Assembly: GCA_018303755.1 (NCBI GenBank)
Contig: JAGVXO010000014.1
Location: 1-56,653 of the forward strand
Direction of reading: 5' to 3'
DNA: 56,653 nucleotides
Source: Candidatus Pacearchaeota archaeon
Lineage (GTDB): Archaea > Nanobdellota > Nanobdellia > Pacearchaeales > GW2011-AR1
Of the stretch, positions 38,869 through 48,473 are shown one piece after another (the stretch's first letter is position 1; each line of letters begins with the position of its first letter). The position numbers were made by a program, and so were the translations under genes. The notes beneath the pieces were generated by a model that did no database searches, had not been told where the DNA came from, and saw nothing but the letters and a program-made list of their open reading frames with translations.

Positions 38869-39915
38869 ATGCCAAAATCTTTAAAAAAAGATACTCCTAA
38901 AATAAGCATTGTCACCTGCACTTATAATGGAGAAAGAATAATAAAAGATTATTTGGAAGGGATTTTTTTGCAGGATTATCCTATTAAAGATATGGAAATT
39001 ATTCTTGCTGACGGTGGAAGCACAGACAGGACAAAAGAAATAATAAGCTCTTATCAGACTAATCATCCGAAATTAATAAAATTAATTCATAATCCTAAAA
39101 AAGTTTCAATAGGCAAAGGCAATGGGATGGATATGGCAACGCGCCTTGCAAAAGGGGAAATCATTATTTTACTTGATCAGGACAATATATTGGTGCAGAA
39201 AAATTGGATTAGCCGTGCTGTTGAGATGCTTGAAAACAATCCCAAAATAACTGCAGTACAATCGCGCCTTTTTTCTTCAAAAAATTCATCTCTGACAGAC
39301 AAATATCTTAATTCACTTGGAATAGAAGATCCGTTTGCAGCAGATTATTCTTTGAATGCCCAGATAACTCTGAATCCAGAGAAGTTTTTTTATGATAGAA
39401 AAGATGATTGCTTCATTTATCAAATTAATAAAAAGAGATTTTTTTATGCAGGAGATAATGGCTTTATAATCCGAAGAAAAGAGTTTCTTGAAACAGGCGG
39501 ATATACACAGGATATAGAGAACTTTTACAGAATGGCAAATTCAGGCAAGAATTATTTTATTGCTGTGCCAAAGAATCTCGTTTTGCACCATAAAACCTCA
39601 ACAACATTTAAGCACATGCTGGCAAAAAGAGTTTTTTATGTAAGGCATTATCTTATGAAAAATTATGAAAATCGGGATTTTTATTGGTTTGACTTAAAGA
39701 AAAATACTCTTTCACAAAATGCAAGATTTTTAAGAGCAACATTTTATAACTTATTGATTATTCCAAATTTAGTAAGCAGTTTTAAAATAGCTCTAAAAAG
39801 AAGAGAGGGTTTTTGGTTTATTCATCCTATTGCCTCTTTTGCAATAACCCTCGGATATATTTATGCTTTTTTCAGTTCGAAATTATTCAAAAGTTATGAA
39901 GAGGCAGAAGTTTGA
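38869..39915 (+). CDS. Family 2 glycosyltransferase
   Basis: 348 residues from ATG 38869 (MPKSLKKDTPKISIVTCTYN). ADGGSTDRTKEI and LLDQDNILV (DxD) are the donor-site motifs; FYAGDNGFIIRRKEFLETGG matches acceptor-side GT2 sequence. One hydrophobic C-terminal stretch. Likely makes a surface glycan linkage; acceptor unknown. Overlaps the convergent GT39 gene at their 3' ends. Confidence 0.88.
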   Translation: MPKSLKKDTPKISIVTCTYNGERIIKDYLEGIFLQDYPIKDMEIILADGGSTDRTKEIISSYQTNHPKLIKLIHNPKKVSIGKGNGMDMATRLAKGEIIILLDQDNILVQKNWISRAVEMLENNPKITAVQSRLFSSKNSSLTDKYLNSLGIEDPFAADYSLNAQITLNPEKFFYDRKDDCFIYQINKKRFFYAGDNGFIIRRKEFLETGGYTQDIENFYRMANSGKNYFIAVPKNLVLHHKTSTTFKHMLAKRVFYVRHYLMKNYENRDFYWFDLKKNTLSQNARFLRATFYNLLIIPNLVSSFKIALKRREGFWFIHPIASFAITLGYIYAFFSSKLFKSYEEAEV

Positions 39916-41588
39916 TTTCTTTTTATCTCATAAATAAAAACTTCTGTTTTCCATGCAACAAATTCAAATGAAATATCTCCATAAGTCGCTGTTTGTTTTA
40001 TGTCCTGTTTCTTATTTAAGAAATCAATTGAAGTTTGCATAAAGGGGATTTCCCATTTTGCCAAAGATGTTTGTCCAGTATTTGGGTTTGTGTAATAATA
40101 ATCTTTTCTCATCCAATCAGGGTGATTTGGCTCTGCAAATGAAACAATAATATATTTTATTTCAGGGCTTGTTTTTAGTTTTGATATAAAATCTTGGAGG
40201 GTTACATTTTGATTCGAGCTTACATTTAAAAATCCTTTTGGAGATATAACATTTCTTTTAGAATAATAAATCATTTGTGGAAGTGGAACACTTATAATCG
40301 CATCAGTTGGATTTGATATTTCATTAAGCAAAAATCCTGCTTCTCTTGTTCCTTCAAAAGAAGATGCTTTGGCAGTTATTGACTGCCCTGCGCTTTTTAC
40401 TTCGTAATATCCTCCATATCCAATAAGCAAAACAAGAAGGATTACTGCGGCGGTTTTATTGAATTTTTTAGTATGGTTATATATGAAAACCGATGCTCTT
40501 GAAATGCATATGAATGCTGCAAGTATTAGGGGAAGATACCATCGCGCCTCTCCATAATCTGTTGCCCTTTGGAAAAAGATAAAGTAAGACATTGTTGCTA
40601 AAATAGTAATTATAAAAAATAAATCTGCCTTTGCTTCTATGCTGCCTGATTTTTTAAAATGCCCTGTGTAAAGGATTATTTTTGAGACAATTAAAACAAG
40701 CCCTATATAGAATAAATAAAACAATATGCTTAGCGAGGGCAAGTATGGATTGCTAAAGAATATTTTGAAAACATCAAATGAACTTAAGTTGATAGGCACT
40801 TCTTCATGTGCGTATTTTGCAGCAACTTCTGTTATTGGAACATTAAAAATAAGCATTTCTAAGACAGCAATTAATAAAATTGCCAGACCAAGTCCAATCC
40901 AGTTATATTTGTCTTTTGCAAGGTCTTTTAGATTATGTGTAAAAAGCAGATAAAGAAGAAAAAAAGCTCCAAAAAGGAAATATCCTCTCCTAATTCCATA
41001 TGATAATAAAACAAATATTACTGCAATTGGAATAGCATAATTTGGATTTATTTTTCCAAATATCTTTTCTTTTTTTTCATAGCCCTGGAAAAACACATAA
41101 ATTGCAAGCAATCCGAAAAACAATGCAGGAATGTCCACATGAAATCTAAATGTATTAAATAATATTTCAAATAAAACTGCGGATAAAAATGAAGAAACTA
41201 CTGCAATTTTTTTATCTTTATAAAGAAGTGCACAAATTTTGTAAATCAGCAGTACAACAAGCAAAGAAGGAATTACTCCAAGAAAAAATCTCATGACTGC
41301 TTCTGAATCCCCTATTTTCATAAAAAGCGCAGCAGCATAAGGAAATATTGAATTGTGTTGTGCTGTGATTGTCCAATAGGGGTTAATTCCTGCAAGATTC
41401 TGTGCATAAGCCATATAATCTGCTTCGTCCCACCATAATGGCTGGGTTTTAGTTATAATAAAATAATATATTCTTAGTATTACTGCAAAAAGAAATACTC
41501 CGAGAAAGGCTAAATTGTCTTTATTCTTAAGCCATTCTTTAATTTGCTCTTCTTTTGTTTTCTTTTTTTCCTCTTTATTCTCTTCCAT
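39894..41588 (-). CDS. GT39-like membrane glycosyltransferase
   Basis: 564 residues. Basic/acidic N-terminus, then a first external loop with PLWWDEADYMAYAQN, the (D/E)-(E/D) motif of ArnT/PMT-type enzymes that use polyprenyl-phosphate sugar donors, and ~11 helices, ending in a soluble domain. It should transfer a sugar to protein, lipid or glycan at the outer face. Specificity unknown. Confidence 0.85.
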   Translation of the reverse strand: MEENKEEKKKTKEEQIKEWLKNKDNLAFLGVFLFAVILRIYYFIITKTQPLWWDEADYMAYAQNLAGINPYWTITAQHNSIFPYAAALFMKIGDSEAVMRFFLGVIPSLLVVLLIYKICALLYKDKKIAVVSSFLSAVLFEILFNTFRFHVDIPALFFGLLAIYVFFQGYEKKEKIFGKINPNYAIPIAVIFVLLSYGIRRGYFLFGAFFLLYLLFTHNLKDLAKDKYNWIGLGLAILLIAVLEMLIFNVPITEVAAKYAHEEVPINLSSFDVFKIFFSNPYLPSLSILFYLFYIGLVLIVSKIILYTGHFKKSGSIEAKADLFFIITILATMSYFIFFQRATDYGEARWYLPLILAAFICISRASVFIYNHTKKFNKTAAVILLVLLIGYGGYYEVKSAGQSITAKASSFEGTREAGFLLNEISNPTDAIISVPLPQMIYYSKRNVISPKGFLNVSSNQNVTLQDFISKLKTSPEIKYIIVSFAEPNHPDWMRKDYYYTNPNTGQTSLAKWEIPFMQTSIDFLNKKQDIKQTATYGDISFEFVAWKTEVFIYEIKRNQTSASS

Positions 41589-41622
41589 TTTATAATTAAT
41601 AAAAATGGGTTTTAATACTATT

Positions 41623-42606
41623 CTATATTCGCTTCAATACTTCTTCAGCACTTATGCTGTTTACTAATTCCTTGCTGTATTCATTCATCCTTTCTGGAAA
41701 GAAATCGTAAAGGATAGGTGAAACTATTTTTTTCAATAAATTATAACCTTCAATTTCATCAGGCGAAGTGCAGAAAAAAAGTCCAATTGTGGGTTTTCCT
41801 AGTGCTAAAGATATGTGTAAAGCCAAAGTATCGCCAGAAATCATAATATTGCATAGGTTAACTAATGATGCAAATTCACCAATTGTATTTTCAGGATTAT
41901 TTTTAAAAATCCCGATGCCTTTTTTATTTAATCTTCGTGTTAATCTGTTCATCTTTTCAGTTTCATTTTGCCCACCAAAAATAATTACTTGATATCCTTT
42001 TACAGATGCTTTTTCAATGAATTCCTCTATTTTATCTTCTGCCCATGCTTTTGAAGGCCATCTTGAAGAAGAACCAATATGAATCCCAATTAATTTTCCT
42101 TTTTTTATCATGTTATTTTTTAAGAACTCTTCTGCATAACTTTTGTTTTTTTCTGACAAATAAATTTCCATCTTTTGCTTTTTCCATTTTAACTCTGCAC
42201 AATCAAAAATCATCTGCTGATATGTTTTTTTGTTTGTCTTTTTAAGCTCATCGTCGAATATTGTATTTAAATAATATTCTGCACCTGGATTAAAAACTGC
42301 TGGATACCCTGCTTCGTTATAAAAACCGAATTTTTCTTTTGCTTTGATTTCTAATGCGAGCGTAGTTGCTTCTTTGTCTATGTCAAAATTATACAAAACA
42401 TCAAATCCTTCATTTAGCTCATATGGAAGCATGACTAATTTGTTTATTTTTGGGTTTCCTTTAAATATCTCTTGACTTTCTTTTTTAGTTACCCATATTA
42501 TTTCAGATGCAGGAAATCTCTCTTTTATTGCCTCTAAAATTGGGGTAGTTCTAACTACATCTCCTAATGCTCCTAATTTTATTATGCATATCTTTAAGGT
42601 CTTCAT
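41623..42606 (-). CDS. Family 9 glycosyltransferase (heptosyltransferase-like)
   Basis: 327 residues with GT-B fold. ICIIKLGALGDVVRTTPIL is the diagnostic GT9 opening, IGIHIGSSSRWPSKAW starts the second domain, and ISGDTLALHISLALGKPTIGLF is the nucleotide-sugar motif. Bacterial relatives use ADP-heptose; the archaeal donor is unknown. Divergent from the deoxyribosyltransferase-like gene. Confidence 0.92.
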   Translation of the reverse strand: MKTLKICIIKLGALGDVVRTTPILEAIKERFPASEIIWVTKKESQEIFKGNPKINKLVMLPYELNEGFDVLYNFDIDKEATTLALEIKAKEKFGFYNEAGYPAVFNPGAEYYLNTIFDDELKKTNKKTYQQMIFDCAELKWKKQKMEIYLSEKNKSYAEEFLKNNMIKKGKLIGIHIGSSSRWPSKAWAEDKIEEFIEKASVKGYQVIIFGGQNETEKMNRLTRRLNKKGIGIFKNNPENTIGEFASLVNLCNIMISGDTLALHISLALGKPTIGLFFCTSPDEIEGYNLLKKIVSPILYDFFPERMNEYSKELVNSISAEEVLKRI

Positions 42607-42642
42607 AACAAAATTTAAAACATCGGGCTTTATTTAAATATT

Positions 42643-43056
42643 ATGAAGGCATACATAGCAGGCAAGTTATGCACTGAATGTGAAAGAGAGTATCTTGGGA
42701 AAATTGCAGGTATTTGTGAAAAACTCTGTTTTAAGACATTTCTTCCTCACAGAGATGTAGGACTTGCAAAAGGAATTAAAGATATAAAAAAGATATTTAA
42801 GGGAGATATAATTAAAGGATTTAAAGGCGTGGATTTAGTAATTGCGAATTTAAATGGATTGCATGTTGGTGCAGGAACTGCCTGGGAGCTTGGATATGCC
42901 TATGCAAAAGGCATTCCTTGTATAGGAATAAAAACAGATGAGCCAGTTGAAAATGCCCTTGACTCTTTAAGTGCGATAATCCTAAGTTCTACGAAAATCG
43001 TCTGCTCTTTTGAAGAGCTTAAAGAAGAACTGAAGAAATTTAAAAAGATAATCTGA
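42643..43056 (+). CDS. Nucleoside 2-deoxyribosyltransferase-like protein
   Basis: 137 residues. YIAGKLCTECEREYL, FLPHRDVGLAKG, DLVIANLNGLHVGAGTAWELGYAYAKGIPCIGI: the D.V.A.L.G...G.GTA.ELG pattern with catalytic Glu fits the family that swaps bases on deoxyribose or hydrolyses nucleotides. Substrate not determined. Its stop abuts the convergent GT2 gene. Confidence 0.85.
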   Translation: MKAYIAGKLCTECEREYLGKIAGICEKLCFKTFLPHRDVGLAKGIKDIKKIFKGDIIKGFKGVDLVIANLNGLHVGAGTAWELGYAYAKGIPCIGIKTDEPVENALDSLSAIILSSTKIVCSFEELKEELKKFKKII

Positions 43057-43962
43057 TCAGTCCATCGGCTTCGTAGATTTTATTTCTGTTTCTCTCCAGC
43101 CGTCAGAATATTCTTTTTTCTTTCTTAGCTCTTTAAATGCTTTTAGGTAGATATAAAGTCGCGCAAAGTATAATTCTATTGTCCATATGATTTCTTTTAA
43201 ATTGCGCGGCTGCAAAAGCGCGAAAAGCGCACCGTATTTTATTTCATTCCAAAGAGATTTCGTTCTTGGCATATCTGGAGCAATCTTATCGAGATTTTCA
43301 TGGCTTTTTATATTCCTTATTTTTTGGTTTAAATAATCTTTCCAATTGTCAGGATTTTTCACATAAACTTCAACACTTGGCAAATATTTTATTTTATATC
43401 CCTTTTTCCAGAAGAGATAAGGAATAATACTATCTTCAGAAGTATCAATCGGAAATTCTTTTATAATGCCGTTTCTTATTGCGAATAAATACCCAGAGCA
43501 TTCAAAGAATTTTTTTTCATCAGAAAATTTTTTTCTCACATTATCTATTCCTTTAAACAGCACATAAAACCAGTATCCATATTTTGTATCTCTCGCATCA
43601 ATAGAAACGGGTTTTGCAGTAACACATCCAACTTCTTTATCTTTAAAGGATTCTGTTATTTCTGAAAGTGTATTGTCTGAAACATACACATCGCCGTCTG
43701 TGAAAATCAAAATATTCTCTTTATTCTCAGAATAAAGCATTTCCAAAAGCATATTTAATGCATAGCTTTTTCCCTCTCCAGGGTCTAAAAAAAACGAAAC
43801 TCTTTTGTCTTTTATTTCTTTCTTTATAAAAGATTCAACTTCTGGAAAAGGGTCGACAATAACTATCTTGAATTTTTCTTTTGTTTTTTGCTTTAAAAAT
43901 ATTTCAACAGCTCTTTTTGTGGCTTTTGGCTCGTTATAGGAGGTAATAATTATATTTATCAT
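43057..43962 (-). CDS. Family 2 glycosyltransferase
   Basis: 301 residues. IIITSYNEPKATKRAVEIF start, FTDGDVYVSD (DxD), FECSGYLFAIRNGII and DTSEDSIIPYLFWKKGY acceptor-side motif. Peripheral or C-terminally anchored. Donor and acceptor unknown. Shares a short operon with the small SH3-like gene upstream (17-bp gap). Confidence 0.86.
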   Translation of the reverse strand: MINIIITSYNEPKATKRAVEIFLKQKTKEKFKIVIVDPFPEVESFIKKEIKDKRVSFFLDPGEGKSYALNMLLEMLYSENKENILIFTDGDVYVSDNTLSEITESFKDKEVGCVTAKPVSIDARDTKYGYWFYVLFKGIDNVRKKFSDEKKFFECSGYLFAIRNGIIKEFPIDTSEDSIIPYLFWKKGYKIKYLPSVEVYVKNPDNWKDYLNQKIRNIKSHENLDKIAPDMPRTKSLWNEIKYGALFALLQPRNLKEIIWTIELYFARLYIYLKAFKELRKKKEYSDGWRETEIKSTKPMD

Positions 43963-43979
43963 TTTAATTGTTTTTAAGT

Positions 43980-44174
43980 CTAATTAATTGTCTCAAATGG
44001 GTAATCTGCAGGCCTTATTATGGGCATTTTTCCTGTTTCAGAAGAAAGTTCAAGACGGCATTTTTTAACCCCTTGCTTGCCTATATTTGATAATTCAATA
44101 CTATCCACAATCCAAATTTTATCAAGAATTTTCACTTTGTCTCCTTTTTTTAACTCGCTTGCTTTTTTCTTCAT
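43980..44174 (-). CDS. Small KOW/SH3-like protein (64 aa)
   Basis: MKKKASELKKGDKVKIL followed by IWIVDSIELS and CRLELSS looks like a small SH3/KOW barrel of the type at the N-terminus of EF-P/aIF5A. No hypusine-loop segment is present. Possibly a nucleic-acid or ribosome-binding module; function unknown. Confidence 0.55.
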   Translation of the reverse strand: MKKKASELKKGDKVKILDKIWIVDSIELSNIGKQGVKKCRLELSSETGKMPIIRPADYPFETIN

Positions 44175-44214
44175 AAGTTTTCTAATTGCCTTTAACTTAT
44201 AAAGTTAATTATGC

Positions 44215-44430
44215 TTGTTTTAAATAAATTGGTTCGCTCTGCTCGCGATTGCACTCATTATATAATCTTCTTTAGCTCGTGCAATCGCTCGCCTCACCTT
44301 ATTTATTCTCCAAATCTCTCATCCACTTATTTATTAGTAGTTATATTTTTAATTAATAATGTGAGAATAAGAGAAATGAAAAGAGGTGAAATGTGGAAAA
44401 AGAAGGGGGTGTTTAAAAAATCAGATTATC
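44215..44430 (+). repeat. Dispersed intergenic repeat (one core)
   Basis: GGTTCGCTCTGCTCGCG, GCACTCATTATATAATC, TTTATTCTCCAAATCTCTCATCC and core 44374-44420 ending GGGGGTGTTTAAAAAATC. It shares a GCACTCATT.TATAA(A/T)C....TTTAG(T/C)TCGTGCAATCGCTCG block with 7965-8004, so those two are the closest relatives. Confidence 0.6.
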
Positions 44431-44438
44431 ATAAAAGA

Positions 44439-44981
44439 TTATTCAAGCAAAACTGCTACTGAAATAACTGTTGTCCATTTTCCTTCTTTGTCACCTTCTG
44501 CTGACTGGGTGATATTTGTTGTCTTAAATATATGCCCAGAGCCCTTGTAAACCTGCTCTCTTTCATCCCATGCAAGATTAGGGTCAAATTCTATTCCTAA
44601 GGTGGTTGCGAGCATTGTTGCAGCCAAGTCCTCTGCATAGTCGCCTGCTTTTTCTTTTCTGTCTCCGTAAGCATGGTGCTCTGACAGATAACCATAGTTA
44701 TTGCTGTCCTTTGGAATAGCCAATCCGATTGAGGCAGAAACAAGCCTATTCGGCTCGTTTGTTTCACTTCTTGCCAACACACAATAAGTTATTGCTCCTG
44801 GCCTTAGATGTTTCACGCCTTCTTCTTTTGAGATTATTTTGCATCCAGGAGGAAAAATGCTTGAAACAGTAACAATATTGCATTTTTCAATTCCAGCATC
44901 TCTCAACGCCAGCTCAAAACTTGCAAGTTTATCCTTATGAACTCCAACTCCTTTTGTCAGAAAAATTTTTGCTGCAATCAT
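44439..44981 (-). CDS. pdaD: Pyruvoyl-dependent arginine decarboxylase
   Basis: 180-residue proenzyme that self-cleaves at the Ser-Ser bond of [15 protein letters not shown], generating the pyruvoyl group on the alpha chain. [25 protein letters not shown] and the later [17 protein letters not shown] match the family. Makes agmatine from arginine for polyamine synthesis and, in archaea, agmatidine of tRNA-Ile. Confidence 0.95.
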   Translation of the reverse strand: MIAAKIFLTKGVGVHKDKLASFELALRDAGIEKCNIVTVSSIFPPGCKIISKEEGVKHLRPGAITYCVLARSETNEPNRLVSASIGLAIPKDSNNYGYLSEHHAYGDRKEKAGDYAEDLAATMLATTLGIEFDPNLAWDEREQVYKGSGHIFKTTNITQSAEGDKEGKWTTVISVAVLLE

Positions 44982-45041
44982 TTTTTATTATAGATAGTGA
45001 TTTATAAAATAAATGATTTATAAACTTTTTGCACAGAATAA

Positions 45042-45050
45042 GTTTATATA
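45042..45050 (+). promoter_or_regulatory. TATA box for queC
   Basis: GTTTATATA ~26 nt before ATG 45072, giving a near-leaderless start. Confidence 0.55.
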
Positions 45051-45071
45051 CGCTGTTTTTAATGTATTTTT

Positions 45072-45797
45072 ATGAAAAAATCTTCAGTCAGACAAAAAAA
45101 TGCAATAGTCCTATGCTCTGGCGGACTTGATAGTGTGACAACTGCACACTATGTAAAGAAAAAACTGAACTATAAAAAAATAGTTATCCTTTTTTTAAAT
45201 TATGGGCAGAGAACAATCGAGCAGGAAAGAAATTCTGCCAAAAAATGCGCAAAAGATATTGGGGCTTTTTTTAATGAAATTTCCCTGCCAGAACTTGCAA
45301 AAATTTCAACTTCTTTGATAAATAAAAGGGTTAATACTGAAAAAATAAGTAAAAAAGAGCTTGCAAATACAAAAAAAGAATCGGAAAAATGGTATGTGCC
45401 TTATAGAAATGCAATATTCCTTATTTATGCGCTTGCGCTTGCAGATTCTTATTTCATAAAGTATAAAGAAATTTTTCACATTTTTACCGGATTTAAAAAT
45501 GAAGGCAGAGAGTCATATCCTGATACAACCATTAAATTTGTTGATGTTATGAACTCTGTTCAGAAAGTTGTTTCAGAAGGTAAGTTTAAGATTTATGCGC
45601 TGTTTATAAAAAAAGACAAGGAAGATATAATAAAAATAGGAAAAGATCTTAATATTGATTTAAAAAATACTTTCAGCTGTTATGCTGGTGCAAAAAATAA
45701 TCTTATGCATTGTGGAACATGCCTTTCGTGTCGGCTAAGGCAGGAGGCGTTTAAATGGGCAGGTGTTGAAGATGAGACAAAGTACGAAGAAGAATAA
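45072..45797 (+). CDS. queC: 7-cyano-7-deazaguanine synthase QueC
   Basis: Converts CDG to preQ0 in archaeosine/queuosine synthesis with ATP and ammonia. 241 residues. PP-loop SGGLDS near the N-terminus, LNYGQR, VPYRNAIFL, and a C-terminal zinc site SCYAG...CGTCLSCRLRQEAF. The three motifs are complete. No other archaeosine gene lies in the window. Confidence 0.95.
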   Translation: MKKSSVRQKNAIVLCSGGLDSVTTAHYVKKKLNYKKIVILFLNYGQRTIEQERNSAKKCAKDIGAFFNEISLPELAKISTSLINKRVNTEKISKKELANTKKESEKWYVPYRNAIFLIYALALADSYFIKYKEIFHIFTGFKNEGRESYPDTTIKFVDVMNSVQKVVSEGKFKIYALFIKKDKEDIIKIGKDLNIDLKNTFSCYAGAKNNLMHCGTCLSCRLRQEAFKWAGVEDETKYEEE

Positions 45798-45871
45798 TCC
45801 CTTTAATCGAAAGCTATTTAAATACTCACTGATAATAAATAGTTATAATTAAATACCTAAAATATACGAAG

Positions 45872-46168
45872 ATGTTACAAACAAAAAAATTCCAAAACTT
45901 AAGCAGACAGGTTCATTGGCCTACTCTAAACACAGTTATGATGGTAGAGGAAACTTTAAGAAAAAGTAATAAGAGTGTTACTTCAGTGGCAGAACTAAAA
46001 AGAAAACTTCCGAGACAGGTAAACCATATAACTTTAATGATAATCTTGGAATATTTGGAAAGAAGCAATAAAATTGCAGTAACTTTAAGAGGCATAACTT
46101 GGATAGAGAACAATAATCTGAATTTAAAAAGAGCAATTATGCAAGGGATAGAATTAGGAAAGAAGTAA
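45872..46168 (+). CDS. Winged-helix protein, putative antitoxin
   Basis: 98 residues. NTVMMVEETLRKS, SVAELKRKLPRQVNHITLMIILEYLERSNKIAVT (in parts) and GITWIEN form a winged-helix pattern. It lies directly before and overlaps a RelE-like toxin frame, suggesting a toxin-antitoxin or regulator pair. The codons AAT TTA AAA (46121-46129) contain a TTTAAAA heptamer in the -1 slippery register within the overlap. Confidence 0.6.
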   Translation: MLQTKKFQNLSRQVHWPTLNTVMMVEETLRKSNKSVTSVAELKRKLPRQVNHITLMIILEYLERSNKIAVTLRGITWIENNNLNLKRAIMQGIELGKK

Positions 46169-46170
46169 GG

Positions 46171-46506
46171 ATTATTTTATCTCCAGAAGCAGAAGAAGTT
46201 TATAAAAAGTTAAATGCAGAAGCAGAAACCAATAAGCAATCAAGAATGATTCTAAATGCAATCAATCATAAAATTGAATTGATAAAAGCAAATATCCATT
46301 ATGGTAATCCTATTGCTAATAATTTAATTCCTGAAGAATACAAACAGAAATATTCTGTAACGAATTTATTCAGAGTTGAACTCCCTACATTTTGGAGAAT
46401 GCTATATACTTTGACGAATAATGAAGAAATAGAAATAATTGCTTTTGTTCTTGATATAATTGATCCTCCGACTTACGATGATAAGTTTGGATATAAAGGA
46501 AGATAA
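46171..46506 (+). CDS. RelE/ParE-like toxin, start codon uncertain
   Basis: The conserved RelE-type body runs ILSPEAEEVYKKLN...HYGNPIANNLIPEEY...NLFRVELPTFWRMLYTL...IAFVLDIIDPPTYDDKFGY in separate segments. This is the mRNA-interferase fold; FRVELP..WRMLY is the core strand pair. The only in-frame ATG, at 46246, would remove the first conserved strand and helix. No ATG, GTG or TTG lies upstream, and the frame is open from 46117. I place the start at the ATT of 46171, but frameshifting from the upstream gene or a mutated start are alternatives. Confidence 0.6.
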   Translation: MILSPEAEEVYKKLNAEAETNKQSRMILNAINHKIELIKANIHYGNPIANNLIPEEYKQKYSVTNLFRVELPTFWRMLYTLTNNEEIEIIAFVLDIIDPPTYDDKFGYKGR

Positions 46507-46513
46507 TTTGAAA

Positions 46514-47635
46514 TTAATTTGTTAATAACTTTTCAATTTCTCTAATAATCCTGCTCCATGCAAATTCCTTTACAGATTTTTCAGTGTTTTCTTTGATTTT
46601 TTTGTTTTCTTTATTATTCTCTGAAGCAAGATTTATTTTGTCTGCCAAGTCTTTTTCATTTAATGTGTTGAAGAGATAGCCATTTTTACTATCTTGGATT
46701 AAATCTGCGTTTCCTGAATTTCTGCTTGCAATAACAATTTTTCCTCGTGCCATTGCTTCAATAAGCGACTGGGGCATGCCCTCGCTTATGCTTGGAAGAA
46801 CAAAAATTTTGCATGAATCAATTTTTTTTATTTTTTCAGCCAGATTATAAACAGGAGGAGAAAAAACAATCTTCTTCTCAAGATTAAACTCTTTGACGAT
46901 TTTTTCAAGTTTTTCAAAATACTCTTTTTCAACAGGCCCAACTATTTCAATGAAAATCTTTTTGTCTTTTATTAGACTTGCTGATTTGATTAGTATTTCA
47001 ATGTTTTTTATAGGTGCAATTCTTCCAAGAAAAAGGATTTTATTTTCTTCTTTTATTTTTGGGTTTTTCTGCCTAAAAAATTCATCAGGAATTCCGTTCG
47101 GAATATAAGCTATTTTTTCCTTTGAAATTCCGAGTTTTTTAAAATATGGAATTTCCCACTTTGTTATTGCAATAATTCTGTCGAATTTATTTATTGTTCT
47201 TTTTCCAACAAGCAAGTCATAAAGATAAACAATAGAATTTTGAATTATTCCCCTCTTTCTTTCAAATGGCGCGTGAGTTATAAGAAAACATTTTGCTCCT
47301 GTTTTTTGTGCAAGCTTAAGCGCTTTTAGAGTATGCAGATGCCTGTAAGAATGTGCGAAAATAGCATCTGGTTTAAATTCAATTGCTATTTTTTCAGCAT
47401 CTTTTCCAAGCCATTTCATAAAACTCTCTCCTCCTAATTTTTTTGCTGGAAATCTTGATATTTTTATTTTACCTATAATCTCTTTTTCAGGAGCGATGTT
47501 CTCTGTTCCCTTGATAATATTCGAAGACAGAACAAGTACTTCATGATTTTTAGAGAGCATCTCTGATTCTTGCTTTACTCTCTGCCATACCCCGCAGATT
47601 CCTGCCGAAAAATTTGTGAGTTCAAGAATTTTCAT
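46514..47635 (-). CDS. Family 4 glycosyltransferase
   Basis: 373 residues with GT-B fold. LTNFSAGICGVWQRVKQES opening, YIPNGIPDEFF, KILFLGRIAPIKNIEILIKS and PSISEGMPQSLIEAMARGKIVIAS, the E-x7-E donor-binding motif. Nucleotide-sugar dependent, cytoplasmic. Adjacent to the polysaccharide deacetylase (5-bp gap), so likely the same operon. Confidence 0.92.
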   Translation of the reverse strand: MKILELTNFSAGICGVWQRVKQESEMLSKNHEVLVLSSNIIKGTENIAPEKEIIGKIKISRFPAKKLGGESFMKWLGKDAEKIAIEFKPDAIFAHSYRHLHTLKALKLAQKTGAKCFLITHAPFERKRGIIQNSIVYLYDLLVGKRTINKFDRIIAITKWEIPYFKKLGISKEKIAYIPNGIPDEFFRQKNPKIKEENKILFLGRIAPIKNIEILIKSASLIKDKKIFIEIVGPVEKEYFEKLEKIVKEFNLEKKIVFSPPVYNLAEKIKKIDSCKIFVLPSISEGMPQSLIEAMARGKIVIASRNSGNADLIQDSKNGYLFNTLNEKDLADKINLASENNKENKKIKENTEKSVKEFAWSRIIREIEKLLTN

Positions 47636-47640
47636 TTTAT

Positions 47641-48423
47641 TTATATCAAATCTTCTACTCTGACGAATTTAAACTTTTGTCTTTTTGATAGCTTTTCAAT
47701 TAAATATATAATTTTTTCAATGAACAGATAATGCGGGAATATTTTATCAATCCTGCTGTTCCCTAATTTTATAAAATCCCACGAGTGTGCGTAAAAAATA
47801 ATCTCTCTGTTAAACGCCCTAATAACTTTAAAATAAACAGGAATCAGTGGCTTTGGGAAAACTCTAAAAGCTAGGGACACAAAGGGCATTAAAAACGAGG
47901 AAGTAGGTATTTCATAAAGAGATTTTGTTATTTTATATTTTTTTCTTGATGAAAAAAAATGCTTAGTCCATAATTTAAATCTTTTTGGAAAAAATAAAAG
48001 CTGAATAACATTAAACGGAGTATAAGAAGAATCATAGGCTAATTTGTATTTGCTAAGAATTGTAATAAGCTCTTTATCTGCAGAGTGCTGCGGCGCTCTG
48101 AAACCCTTTGGTTTTTTGAATAATACTTTTTCATAAATTTCAACTGCTTTTTTTATTCTCTTTTCTTTTTCAAAATAACTTAGAATGTCAAATCTTTCAT
48201 GTTCCAAGCCATGCAAGGCGATTTCATGCCCTTCATAATCCAATGCTCGGAAATACTCGGGAAATTCCTCAAGAATTTCTGCAGTAACAAAAAAAGTCAG
48301 TTTAATGTTGTATTTCCTTGCTTTTTCAAGAAATAAAGGAAGTCCTTCGGTTATTCCAAAAGACGTTCCTGTGTGCAGGTCTTTTTCTGTATCTATAGTA
48401 ATTGCAACTGATGTTTGAGCCAT
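47641..48423 (-). CDS. Polysaccharide deacetylase (NodB-homology)
   Basis: 260 residues from ATG 48423 (MAQTSVAITIDTEKDLHTG). TFFVTAEILEEFPEYF, HEIALHGLEHERF (metal His pair) and GFRAPQHSAD follow CE4 motif order 1 to 3; the first Asp is in ITIDTE. Probably removes N-acetyl groups from a surface or precursor glycan. No signal peptide, so it may act on cytoplasmic lipid-linked precursors. Confidence 0.88.
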   Translation of the reverse strand: MAQTSVAITIDTEKDLHTGTSFGITEGLPLFLEKARKYNIKLTFFVTAEILEEFPEYFRALDYEGHEIALHGLEHERFDILSYFEKEKRIKKAVEIYEKVLFKKPKGFRAPQHSADKELITILSKYKLAYDSSYTPFNVIQLLFFPKRFKLWTKHFFSSRKKYKITKSLYEIPTSSFLMPFVSLAFRVFPKPLIPVYFKVIRAFNREIIFYAHSWDFIKLGNSRIDKIFPHYLFIEKIIYLIEKLSKRQKFKFVRVEDLI

Positions 48424-48473
48424 TAAAAACAATTATTTAAAGGGTATTAAAAGATGATTGTGGTTGAGAGCAA

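Noticed and set aside
44211..44462. Plus-strand frame between the KOW-like and arginine decarboxylase genes
   Set aside because: Lies entirely in dispersed-repeat sequence with no conserved domain.
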